From the NCBI GenBank assembly GCA_027618995.1, contig JAQCGO010000001.1:124001-188000 (forward strand): a stretch of 64,000 nucleotides of DNA. Reading direction: 5' to 3'. Positions 54,202-63,929 of the stretch are shown in pieces. This DNA is from Pseudomonadota bacterium (GTDB taxonomy: Bacteria > Pseudomonadota > Gammaproteobacteria > Steroidobacterales > Woeseiaceae). Each line of letters begins with the position of its first letter. Position 1 is the first letter of the stretch. The notes below the pieces were generated by a model. That model was given only the letters and a program-made list of their open reading frames with translations, did no database searches and had not been told where the DNA came from. The position numbers and the translations under genes were made by a program.

Positions 54202-56439
54202 TTACAAACCAACTGCGTCGTTGATGTGAGAAGTAAAGTCTACCGCGGTCATGAATCCTACCACTTCGTACCCCTGCCGTTGTGCACCATCGATGCCAAA
54301 GAAAATAATGGTCGGCGGCCCGAACACCCCGAAACGTTTCAGCAATACCTGATCTTCGGCGTCATTCTTCGTGACATCGGCTTGCAGCAATACGGTATTC
54401 GCCAGTGCGGCCTGCACACCCTTATCGGTAAACGTGTACTCCTCCATTTCTATGCACGATACGCACCAGTCGGCATAAAAATCGAGCATCGCAGTCTTGC
54501 CCTGTGCGCTGGCACTCGCGAGTTCGCGATCAAGATCGTCGACCGTCTTGATGCGCTGAAATTCAATGCGCTGTTGTTCGGCTACAGCACTGCCGCCGCT
54601 GGCCGCAAAATTCAGATTTGCCAGCGGTCGCAGCGGATTGCTGGCGCCGGTCATCGCGCCCAGCAGCATCAACAAACCGTAAATAATAGCGAGCAGGCCG
54701 AAGCCCTTGCCGAGCTTTTGCGCCGCCGCTGACCCGGGTGTCAACATCGTCAGGCCGCCCATGAAGACGCCGGCCATGAAGGTCAACAAGGCCCACAGCA
54801 CCAAAATTACGCTGCTGCCAGGCAGGAGGCGCGACAACATCCAGATCGCGAGCCCGAGCAGCATAAAGCCGAACGCGATCTTGACCGCCGTCATCCAGGC
54901 ACCCGCCCTGGGCAACAAATGACCTTGTGCGGCGCCGACCAGCAACAGCGGCGCGCCCATACCGAGGCTCATCGCAAACAGCGCGGCGCCACCGCGCAGC
55001 ATGTCACCGGTTTGTGCCATCACCGTGAGCGCGGCAATCAACGCCGGTGCGACGCAGGCGGTAACGATCAATGCCGATAATGCCCCCATGATGAAAGCGC
55101 CGATCGTGGTGCCACTCTTCTGATTGCCACTGACCGTGGCGAGGCGACTCTGAATTGCACTTGGCATCTGCAGGTCATAACCGCCGAACATTGCCAATGC
55201 GAGCAGCACAAAGAAGCCGGAGAAGAGGATCAGCACCCAGGCTTGATTGAACATCGCCTGCAGCTGCGCACCTGCCGCGGCGGCTGCAACGCCTGCCGCC
55301 GTGTACACGAGCGCCATGCCCATAACGTAACTGAATGCCAGCGTGAAGCCGCGCATCGGGCTCGACTTGCCGCCTTCGCCTGCGATGATCGAGGTGAGTA
55401 TCGGAATCATTGGCAACACACAGGGCGTGAAGGCCAGAAGCAGCCCCAGGCCAAAAAAGGTGGCAATGACCGCCCAGATATTGCCATCGATAATCAATTG
55501 TGCGAGCCGTCCCTGCTCCGAAACCATCGTTGTTGCGCGCGGTCGAATTGTGGACAGGTCGGTGATAGTTGTTGCGGCGGGCAAACTGACGGTCAGCGTT
55601 TCCGTGATCGGCAGGTAGCACAAGCCCGCATCGGCGCAACCCTGGTAGGTGACTTCGAGCAACAGGTCCATCGCCTCCGGAGTTGCGCGAGCAACCGTCA
55701 GGCGAGCAATGACTTCGTCGTAGTACACCTCGGATTCGCCGAAGTATTCATCAAAATGCATTTTGCCTGGCGGCAATTCGAGCCGGCCGGCCATCGCGCT
55801 TTCCGACATCGACCGGACCGCGATTTTATTCTTGTAAAGGTAATGATTCGGAATCAGGCGAAAGCCGACCTCGACCGTGTTGCCGTCGACGGCAAACAGG
55901 TCCAGGAAAAACACCTCTTCCGGCGGAAGAAAATCGCCGGTCGCACCGCCGGAAAGCCCCTGGGTGGCCGGCGCCACGCCTGCCAACGACGCAAGGTCGA
56001 GCTTGGCTTTCTTCAGCGGCACGGTTACGGTCCAGACCTGCGGCGGGTAGCACAAGCCGCCATCCCAGCAGCCGCGACTCTTGATGACGAGGTCAACCGA
56101 CTCCGGTCGCTCGCCGTCGACACTATAGGGCACGGTTACATAGAATCGTTCGCGAAATATCTGTTGTTTGCCGAAGTATTCGTCCTCGTGGGCCTCCCCG
56201 GCAGGCAGGCGGGCCTGGCCCATGGTCACCCCGGCCGTCGTCGTTTCGAAGCCCAGTTCGCTGCGGTACAGGTAATAGCCGTCCTCGATCGCCCAGTCGA
56301 TTTCCAAAGCATCGCCGGTGTCGCTCACCACGTACTGGTAAGCTTCTTCGGGGCGCAAGGGCTCCTCACTCTGGGCCATCGCAGGCAGGGACTGGAGCGC
56401 TAGCAGCAACGCGGCGCAGGTTCTGAAAAATGTGGTCAT
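54202..56439 (-). CDS. dsbD: DsbD thiol:disulfide interchange protein, with duplicated N-terminal domain
   Basis: 745 residues; E. coli DsbD has 565. Signal peptide, then two successive DsbD-alpha type domains: the first (about 25-145) with RGCWDGGLCYPPQVW, the second (about 170-290) with YQGCADAGLCYLPITET, each with its own cysteine pair. Next come eight membrane helices (about 315-590; LLLAFTPCVLPMIPILTSII) and a C-terminal thioredoxin domain with active site YADWCVSCIEMEEYTF. The protein carries electrons from cytosolic thioredoxin to periplasmic partners. The doubled N-terminal domain is the unusual part. It is followed by tlpA. Confidence 0.93.
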   Translation of the reverse strand: MTTFFRTCAALLLALQSLPAMAQSEEPLRPEEAYQYVVSDTGDALEIDWAIEDGYYLYRSELGFETTTAGVTMGQARLPAGEAHEDEYFGKQQIFRERFYVTVPYSVDGERPESVDLVIKSRGCWDGGLCYPPQVWTVTVPLKKAKLDLASLAGVAPATQGLSGGATGDFLPPEEVFFLDLFAVDGNTVEVGFRLIPNHYLYKNKIAVRSMSESAMAGRLELPPGKMHFDEYFGESEVYYDEVIARLTVARATPEAMDLLLEVTYQGCADAGLCYLPITETLTVSLPAATTITDLSTIRPRATTMVSEQGRLAQLIIDGNIWAVIATFFGLGLLLAFTPCVLPMIPILTSIIAGEGGKSSPMRGFTLAFSYVMGMALVYTAAGVAAAAAGAQLQAMFNQAWVLILFSGFFVLLALAMFGGYDLQMPSAIQSRLATVSGNQKSGTTIGAFIMGALSALIVTACVAPALIAALTVMAQTGDMLRGGAALFAMSLGMGAPLLLVGAAQGHLLPRAGAWMTAVKIAFGFMLLGLAIWMLSRLLPGSSVILVLWALLTFMAGVFMGGLTMLTPGSAAAQKLGKGFGLLAIIYGLLMLLGAMTGASNPLRPLANLNFAASGGSAVAEQQRIEFQRIKTVDDLDRELASASAQGKTAMLDFYADWCVSCIEMEEYTFTDKGVQAALANTVLLQADVTKNDAEDQVLLKRFGVFGPPTIIFFGIDGAQRQGYEVVGFMTAVDFTSHINDAVGL

Positions 56440-56519
56440 GGACGGGGCAGGATACTGGCGCAGGCGGCCAAAGTCATCGATCTGGTTCCTGTTTTCGGTA
56501 CATTTTCAGGGTCGTGACG

Positions 56520-56548
56520 CTTGAAATTTGCGGGCGCGCCCCTATCAT
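56520..56548 (+). promoter_or_regulatory. groESL promoter, with heat-shock-like features
   Basis: TTGAAA (56521-56526) and TATCAT (56543-56548) are spaced by 16 bp, a good sigma-70 arrangement. The same stretch also reads CTTGAAA-N12-CCCCTATC, close to the heat-shock sigma-32 pattern. The CIRCE operator begins at the end of the -10 box. Confidence 0.7.
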
Positions 56549-56574
56549 TAGCACTCCTCGGGTGGGAGTGCTAA
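56548..56574. promoter_or_regulatory. CIRCE operator (HrcA binding site)
   Basis: A perfect inverted repeat TTAGCACTC-N9-GAGTGCTAA. This is the exact consensus of the CIRCE element, bound by the HrcA repressor and usually placed over the transcription start of groESL. Here it directly follows the -10 box and lies 65 bp before the groES ATG. HrcA itself is not in the window, but the site implies that the genome encodes it. Confidence 0.97.
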
Positions 56575-56638
56575 CATCCCGATCCCGAAAACTGATGAAA
56601 ATCAGTTATAAATCAATAGTTTACAGGAGAAATAAGCC

Positions 56639-56929
56639 ATGAAGATTCGTCCGCTTCATGATCGTGTCATCGTCAAGCGCATGGAAGAAGAGCGCACCTC
56701 GCCCGGTGGGATTGTTATTCCGGACGCTGCGACGGAGAAGCCGATCAAGGGTGAAGTAATTGCTGCCGGCAACGGCAAGATTCTGGAAAACGGCGACGTC
56801 CGCAAGCTCGACGTCAAAGTGGGTGACAAGGTCCTGTTCGGCAAGTACGCCGGCACAGAGGTCAAGGTCGATGGTCGAGAACTGCTGGTGATGAAGGAAG
56901 ACGACATCATGGCGGTCATCGAAGCCTGA
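56639..56929 (+). CDS. groS: Co-chaperonin GroES
   Basis: 96 residues. [20 protein letters not shown], the mobile loop [15 protein letters not shown] and [16 protein letters not shown] are classic. It caps GroEL during folding. GGAG (56624-56627) precedes the ATG. It lies 65 bp after the CIRCE operator and 21 bp before groEL. Confidence 0.98.
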   Translation: MKIRPLHDRVIVKRMEEERTSPGGIVIPDAATEKPIKGEVIAAGNGKILENGDVRKLDVKVGDKVLFGKYAGTEVKVDGRELLVMKEDDIMAVIEA

Positions 56930-56935
56930 ATTTAA

Positions 56936-58594
<1,659 letters not shown>

Positions 58595-58644
58595 GCCGCT
58601 TGCGGGACGTCGCCAGCGGGCGACTCCTGCCACAGTAAAACAGA

Positions 58645-58672
58645 AAGCCCGGCTTATGCCGGGCTTTTTTTT
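58645..58672 (+). terminator. Rho-independent terminator of groESL
   Basis: AAGCCCGGC (58645-58653) pairs with GCCGGGCTT (58658-58666) around a TTAT loop, followed by a run of T to 58672. It stands between groEL and the convergent msrQ gene. Confidence 0.93.
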
Positions 58673-58680
58673 GGCCGAAA

Positions 58681-59340
58681 TCAGGCTTTCGGAGGCAGAG
58701 CTCTTTTTCTAAAAAAGGGCTGTGCCCCCTTTCTGCGATAATAGATTCGAAGGCCCATCAACACGGCGAATATGGCCGCATAGTAAATCGCGTCGTCCGG
58801 GCCTTTCTTCACCTGCCACCAGTAGTGCCAGACACCCAACAGGCCGACCGCGTAGGCGCCATAGTGCAGTTTTTGCCAGTACGGGCCCATGCGGCGGCGC
58901 ATGCCGGCGGTTGACGTGATCGCCATTGCGATCAGTACCAGCAATGCTGTAAAGCCAAGCGTTATATAAGGCCGCTTCGTAATGTCTTCGATAATCGTCG
59001 GTAGTACCTGACGCCAGGGCAGAAAATACAGGCTCTGCTCGAGCATCAGCCAAACCGCAAAATGCAGCAGCACGTAAAAAAAAGTGAACAGGCCCAACAT
59101 GCGACGAAAGCGAGTGAGCCAGTTCCAGCCAGTCAATTTTCTAAGCGGGGTGACCGCGAGAGTCAGCATGATGAAGCGAATGCCCCAGGTGCCGAAGCGG
59201 TCTTGCATGGCTTCAACAGGGTTGGCGCCGAGCGCACCCGTGATCTCGAACAGGTCGGTCACCACGAGCACAGCGGGTGCCAGGCATAGCAGGAAAACGA
59301 AAGGCTTCCAGATCAGCCGGATTTGCTGCAGTGTATCCAT
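58681..59340 (-). CDS. msrQ: Heme-binding membrane subunit MsrQ
   Basis: 219 residues with about six membrane helices in a ferric-reductase-like fold. Segments MQDRFGTWGIRFIMLTLAVT, TGWNWLTRFRRMLGLFTFFY with a heme histidine in VLLHFAVWLML, and QKLHYGAYAVGLLGVWHYWW are typical of YedZ/MsrQ. It passes electrons from the quinone pool to MsrP for repair of oxidised methionine in the periplasm. It follows msrP by 6 bp. Confidence 0.94.
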   Translation of the reverse strand: MDTLQQIRLIWKPFVFLLCLAPAVLVVTDLFEITGALGANPVEAMQDRFGTWGIRFIMLTLAVTPLRKLTGWNWLTRFRRMLGLFTFFYVLLHFAVWLMLEQSLYFLPWRQVLPTIIEDITKRPYITLGFTALLVLIAMAITSTAGMRRRMGPYWQKLHYGAYAVGLLGVWHYWWQVKKGPDDAIYYAAIFAVLMGLRIYYRRKGAQPFFRKRALPPKA

Positions 59341-59346
59341 TGCAAC

Positions 59347-60306
59347 TCAGAAGTCCTTGCGCAGGTTCATGCCGTCGTACAGGTGCGCCACTTGCTCGGC
59401 GTAACCATTGAACATTTGTGTCGGGATAGCCGGCGTAAACGCGTTGGCTCCGATGCGTCTCTCGGTCGCCTGGCTCCAGCGCGGATGGTCAACCTCGGGA
59501 TTTACGTTGGAATAGAACCCGTATTCATTCGGTTGCGCCATGTTCCAGCTCGCCTCGGGCATGCGCTCGACGAAGCGAATTCTTACGATGCCCTTGATGC
59601 TCTTGAAGCCGTACTTCCACGGCACGACCAGGCGAATTGGCGCGCCGTTGGTTGCCGGCATGGACTCGCCATAGACGCCGACTGCGAGAATACTCAATGG
59701 ATTGACCGCCTCGGCCATGGTTAGACCTTCGCGATAGGGCCATTGCAGTAGGCGTTGCCGCTGCCCGAGCATGCGTGTCGGATCGTGCAGGGCTTCAAAG
59801 GCAACGTATTTTGCATTCGATGTCGGCGCATAGTGCTTGACGACGTCGGCGAGTGAGATGCCGACCCAGGGAATCACCATCGACCATCGCTCAACGCAGC
59901 GCAGGCGATAGATGCGCTCTTCGAGGTCGAAGGGTTTGATGAACTCATCGAAGTCGAACGTGCCCGTTTTCTCGCAGTGGCCTTCAACGGTCACTTTCCA
60001 CGGCAGTGGATCAAAATCGCCGCTATACATGGCCGGATCCGTCTTGCCGGAGCCAAATTCCCAGTAGTTGTTGTACGAGGTGATGTCCTCGTAGCTGTTC
60101 GGCGTCTCGTTCGTGCTGAACAGACTTTTTTCCACACCCACTAGCCGGGCGCGACGCTGGTCGGGTACCAGGGCACTAAGGGCCGGGCTGGCCAGGGCCA
60201 GGCCCGTGGCGATACCACCGGCGCGCATGAACTCGCGTCGATTGAGGTAATTGTCCTTGCTCGTGATTTCCGACGGGCGTATGTCGGCTGGTTTCTTGAT
60301 CAACAT
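59347..60306 (-). CDS. msrP: Periplasmic methionine sulfoxide reductase, Mo subunit MsrP
   Basis: 319 residues with a Tat signal (NRREFMRAGGIATGLALASP). Sulfite-oxidase-type fold with the molybdenum-ligand cysteine in IYRLRCVERWSMVIPWVG, and RLVVPWKYGFKSIKGIVRI. It reduces methionine sulfoxide in envelope proteins using a mononuclear molybdenum cofactor, drawing electrons through MsrQ. It is divergent from the ileS leader. Like formate dehydrogenase, it depends on molybdenum cofactor synthesis, but uses the simpler MPT form. Confidence 0.95.
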   Translation of the reverse strand: MLIKKPADIRPSEITSKDNYLNRREFMRAGGIATGLALASPALSALVPDQRRARLVGVEKSLFSTNETPNSYEDITSYNNYWEFGSGKTDPAMYSGDFDPLPWKVTVEGHCEKTGTFDFDEFIKPFDLEERIYRLRCVERWSMVIPWVGISLADVVKHYAPTSNAKYVAFEALHDPTRMLGQRQRLLQWPYREGLTMAEAVNPLSILAVGVYGESMPATNGAPIRLVVPWKYGFKSIKGIVRIRFVERMPEASWNMAQPNEYGFYSNVNPEVDHPRWSQATERRIGANAFTPAIPTQMFNGYAEQVAHLYDGMNLRKDF

Positions 60307-60422
60307 GGGCTATTCCAGAGTCAGTACCTTCATCTATAGACCCACTTTAACGCAGAAATATTGCAGGCAGAGGGTCATGCTGTCGTGCTTGTATTTGCTC
60401 GCGCGAGCCGTTACTTTGCTCC

Positions 60423-60695
60423 CGACGACGTTGAAGGGGAGAGTAAGCAGGCTCTTCAGGCGCCAGCGACCGGGGGATGGTGTGAGCTCCGGGCCCGAAT
60501 TCTGCCGAAAATCACCCCGGAGTCGCTGCCCGAACGGTTTTTTGTACAAAGCCCGTAGGCGCAGCCGGATGGCCCTCGAGACGGGCGTCGGATCACTATG
60601 ATCCATAAGGTGGCCGTCCGCGGTCATGAAACCGGGTGGTACCGCGATCGAATCCAGTCGCCCCGGACGCAGCATTGCGTTCGGGGCGTTGTTTT
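60423..60695 (+). promoter_or_regulatory. T-box riboswitch (tRNA-Ile sensing) of ileS
   Basis: All parts of a T-box leader can be traced. Stem I: CGAC/GTCG (60426-60429 with 60522-60525) and GGGG/CCCC (60436-60439 with 60515-60518) lie below an internal loop with GAGTA on the 5' side and GAAAATCA on the 3' side, then GCAG/CTGC (60447-60450 with 60502-60505). The specifier triplet ATC (60511-60513) is an isoleucine codon. The distal part has AGCGA and GGATGGTGTGAG, as in the conserved AG-bulge and apical loop. Stem II: GCCCGT/ACGGGC (60551-60586); stem III: GGATCA/TGATCC (60590-60604). The T-box GGGTGGTACCGCG (60634-60646) contains TGGT, complementary to the ACCA end of tRNA-Ile. It also fills the only gene-free stretch over 300 bp (60307-60710). 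Confidence 0.93.
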
Positions 60696-60698
60696 ATT
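60659..60698 (+). terminator. T-box regulated terminator before ileS
   Basis: A 13-bp stem (60659-60671 with 60676-60688, one G-T pair) closes a GCAT loop, followed by TTGTTTTATT. Its 5' arm (CGCCCCGG) can instead pair with the CCGGG of the T-box sequence at 60632-60636, so antiterminator and terminator are mutually exclusive, as in transcriptional T-boxes. Confidence 0.9.
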
Positions 60699-60710
60699 CG
60701 GAGACAGGTT

Positions 60711-63700
60711 GTGACATTCAGGGAAGTACAGGGACGCTATGACGGACCGGCACTCGAAAACGAGATGCTGGACTTCTGGCGTGAGCACGATGTGTTCGAG
60801 AAGACACTGCAGAAGTCGAAGAACGGGCCGCGCTTCAGTTTTAACGAAGGGCCGCCGACCGCGAACGGCAAGCCTGGCATTCATCATGTGCTCGCGCGCA
60901 CGTTCAAAGACATTTTCCCGCGTTACAAAACCATGCGCGGCTACTACGCGCCGCGCAAAGCCGGCTGGGATACGCACGGACTGCCAGTTGAGCACGAGGT
61001 CGAAAAGCATCTCAACAAGATAGGCAAGATCGACAGTTACGACAAAGCAGAGATCGAGGCCAAGGTCGGTATCGCGGAGTTCACGCGTTTATGCCGTGAA
61101 TCGGTCATGACCTATATCGGTGACTGGGAGAAGATGACTACCCGTATGGGCTTTTGGGTCAAGCTCGACGAGGCTTACTACACGCTCGATAACATCTACA
61201 TCGAGTCCGTCTGGAGTTTGCTCAAGACAATCTGGGACAAGGACCTGATCTACCAGGGCTACAAGGTTGTGCCTTACGATCCGCGCATCGGTGCGACATT
61301 GTCATCGCATGAACTTGCACAAGGCTATCGGGAGGTAGAGGACCCGTCGATTACGGTGCGCTTCAAGGTCGCGGCAGAGCCAAACACAGCGTTCCTGGTC
61401 TGGACGACCACGCCGTGGACGTTGCCATCAAATGTTGCACTTGCGGTCGGTAATGACATCGACTACAGCTACTGTGCCGTCGATGGAGAAACACTGATTG
61501 TTGCCGAAGCATTGCGTGTAGCCGTGCTGCGCGATCTCGAACACACAGTTATCAAGACGGTAAAGGGCAGCACGCTCGTTGGCACACGCTACGAACGCCT
61601 GTTCGATTACCTTACCGTTGAATCCGACAAGGCATTTCATGTTTACGCAGCGGACTTCGTCAGCACCGCGGACGGCACCGGCATTGTGCATACAGCACCG
61701 GCCTACGGTGTGGACGATCTCGAGCTTGGCAAAGCGAACGACCTGCCGGTTGTGCACGGTGTTGGCCTCGACGGTGACTTCATCGCTGACGTCGAACCCG
61801 TTGCCGGAATGTTTTTCAAGGATGCCGATAAACCGCTGATCCGAATTCTCAAAGAACGCGGCCTGATGTTTCGCTCCGAACGTTACAAGCACAATTATCC
61901 GTTTGGCTGGCGCACGGGCGACCCGATCATCTACTACGCGAAGAACGCCTGGTATATCCGGACCTCGCAATTCGCCGAGCGCATGGCCGAATTGAACAGA
62001 ACCATCAAGTGGGTTCCGGAGCACATTCGGGACGGGCGTTTTGGCAACTGGCTCGAAAACAATGTCGACTGGGCGCTGTCGCGCGAAAGATTCTGGGGTA
62101 CGCCATTACCGATATGGACCGACGGTGAGGACAATTTCCAGATCATAGGCTCGGTTGCCGAACTCGAGCAGCTGGCGGGTCGTTCGCTGACGGAACTCGA
62201 TCTGCATCGCCCCGCGATCGACGACATCAGCTTCGAGCAGAACGGCAAGACCTGGCAGCGGGTGCCCGAGGTCATCGATTGCTGGTTCGACTCAGGCGCG
62301 ATGTCCTATGCGCAGTGGCATTATCCTTTTGAAAACCAGGATGTTTTCGAGAAGCATTTTCCGGCGGACTACATCTGCGAGGCTATCGACCAAACGCGCG
62401 GCTGGTTCTATACGCTGCACGCGATTGCGACCCTGGTGTCCGACAGCGTGGCCTACCGGAACTGCATCTGCCTGAGTCACATCGTCGACAAGGATGGCAA
62501 GAAGATGTCCAAGTCGCTGGGCAACATCGTTGATCCCTACGAGGTCTTCGACACGATTGGTGCGGATGCATTGCGCTGGTATTTCCTCGCTCGTCTGTCG
62601 CCCGACATGCAAAAGCGCATCTCGGTGGAGATCGTTGCCGACGTAGCCAGTTCGTTTATCAACACCTTCTGGAACACGTACGGATTTTTTGTTCTCTATG
62701 CACGCATCGACAAAGTCGATTTGAGCAAGACCATTGCCGTCGAAGACCGGCCGGAGATTGATCGCTGGGCTCTGGCCCTGACACATAAGACCATCGAAAC
62801 GGTAACCGCGGCGCTCGACAACTACGATGCGAAAAGCGCTGGCGAAGCGATCGAATCGTTCGTCGATCAGCTGAGCAATTGGTATGTACGACGCAATCGC
62901 CGGCGTTTCTGGAAATCGACCGACGCCGAAGACAAGCGTGCTGCCTATCTGACCTTGTACGAATGCCTCGTTGCAGCGCACAAACTGATGGCACCGTTTC
63001 TGCCGTTCCTCGCCGAGAACGTCTATCAGAATCTCGTTCGGGGTGTGGACCCGGGAGCGCCGGAAAGTGTGCATATGACAGATTGGCCGCTGGCGAATCC
63101 GGCCTGGAAGAATGATGCGCTGCTGTTCACTGTCGGCGTGGTGCAGAAAGTTGTCGGCCTGGGCCGTGAGGCGCGCAGTGAATCGGGAGTGCGTACGCGC
63201 CAGCCACTGTCGAGATTGCTCGTTCGGGCACCCGACGATCAGTCTGCCGCAGCGCTGGTCGCACAGCAGGATCAGCTGCTCGAGGAATTGAACATCAAAT
63301 CCGTTGAATTCATCGCACGCGATGCCGATATCGTCAGCTATCGCATCAAACCGAACCTGCCGAAGCTGGGCAAAACACACGGTAAGGAAATCCCGGCAAT
63401 ACGTAAGGCGCTCGATGTGGCCGATGGTGCCGCGATCGCGGGTGCGGTCGCGCGCGGTGAGTCGTATGTGATCACTATTCCCAGTGGTGAATTAGCACTC
63501 AACAGCGAGAACGTACTGATCGAAACGAGTTCGGCAGAGGGCTATGCCTGTGCGGAAGACGTCGGTTACCTCGCGGCGCTCGATACCACGCTGACAGAGG
63601 CGTTGGTCGATGAAGGCGTTGCACGGGAAATCGTGCGTTCAGTACAGGACGCACGCAAACAGGCGGGCCTCGAGGTATCCGACCGCATCGTGCTCGGTGT

Positions 63701-63863
63701 TACCGGGTCGTCGGCAGTGGAAAGAGCACTGGCGACGCACCGCGACTACGTCATGACTGAAACGCTCACCATCGAATGGATGGCCGGTCAGCTGAAGCCG
63801 TTGTTCACGATCGAACGACGGGTCGATGATTTAATCTGGACGATCGAAATCACGAAATCCTGA
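60711..63863 (+). CDS. ileS: Isoleucine-tRNA ligase, type 2 (eukaryote-like)
   Basis: 1050 residues, longer than E. coli-type IleRS (about 940). Class I signature is the variant GPPTANGKPGIHHVLAR in place of the usual HIGH form, with KMSKS in KDGKKMSKSLGNIVDP. WTTTPWTLPSN and GTGIVHTAPAYG belong to the editing domain, and DWALSRERFWGTPLPIW to the core. The layout, and the lack of the usual C-terminal zinc ribbon with its cysteine pairs, place it in the type 2 IleRS group, which is often resistant to mupirocin. The GTG at 60711 is chosen for the GGAG (60700-60703) 7 nt upstream. The leader is a T-box. It is not beside ribF or lspA, the usual gammaproteobacterial ileS neighbours. Confidence 0.95.
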   Translation: MTFREVQGRYDGPALENEMLDFWREHDVFEKTLQKSKNGPRFSFNEGPPTANGKPGIHHVLARTFKDIFPRYKTMRGYYAPRKAGWDTHGLPVEHEVEKHLNKIGKIDSYDKAEIEAKVGIAEFTRLCRESVMTYIGDWEKMTTRMGFWVKLDEAYYTLDNIYIESVWSLLKTIWDKDLIYQGYKVVPYDPRIGATLSSHELAQGYREVEDPSITVRFKVAAEPNTAFLVWTTTPWTLPSNVALAVGNDIDYSYCAVDGETLIVAEALRVAVLRDLEHTVIKTVKGSTLVGTRYERLFDYLTVESDKAFHVYAADFVSTADGTGIVHTAPAYGVDDLELGKANDLPVVHGVGLDGDFIADVEPVAGMFFKDADKPLIRILKERGLMFRSERYKHNYPFGWRTGDPIIYYAKNAWYIRTSQFAERMAELNRTIKWVPEHIRDGRFGNWLENNVDWALSRERFWGTPLPIWTDGEDNFQIIGSVAELEQLAGRSLTELDLHRPAIDDISFEQNGKTWQRVPEVIDCWFDSGAMSYAQWHYPFENQDVFEKHFPADYICEAIDQTRGWFYTLHAIATLVSDSVAYRNCICLSHIVDKDGKKMSKSLGNIVDPYEVFDTIGADALRWYFLARLSPDMQKRISVEIVADVASSFINTFWNTYGFFVLYARIDKVDLSKTIAVEDRPEIDRWALALTHKTIETVTAALDNYDAKSAGEAIESFVDQLSNWYVRRNRRRFWKSTDAEDKRAAYLTLYECLVAAHKLMAPFLPFLAENVYQNLVRGVDPGAPESVHMTDWPLANPAWKNDALLFTVGVVQKVVGLGREARSESGVRTRQPLSRLLVRAPDDQSAAALVAQQDQLLEELNIKSVEFIARDADIVSYRIKPNLPKLGKTHGKEIPAIRKALDVADGAAIAGAVARGESYVITIPSGELALNSENVLIETSSAEGYACAEDVGYLAALDTTLTEALVDEGVAREIVRSVQDARKQAGLEVSDRIVLGVTGSSAVERALATHRDYVMTETLTIEWMAGQLKPLFTIERRVDDLIWTIEITKS

Positions 63864-63899
63864 TCATTTTGAGTGGATTTCCGTGGCCGAAACTGGCGG

Positions 63900-63929
63900 T
63901 TGCGCATCCTTAATAATGTCTGCTATAAC
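63900..63929 (+). promoter_or_regulatory. Probable promoter of the next gene beyond the window
   Basis: TTGCGC (63900-63905) and TATAAC (63924-63929) are 18 bp apart, and the -10 is preceded by TGC, giving an extended -10. No gene starts before the end of the window; the last 130 bp hold no reading frame I can support. Confidence 0.5.

Noticed and set aside
55243..56403. Long open frame on the plus strand opposite dsbD (and similar ones opposite ileS, purH, moxR and ompA-like genes)
   Set aside because: They are antisense shadows caused by high GC at third codon positions; the true genes on the other strand have clear domains.
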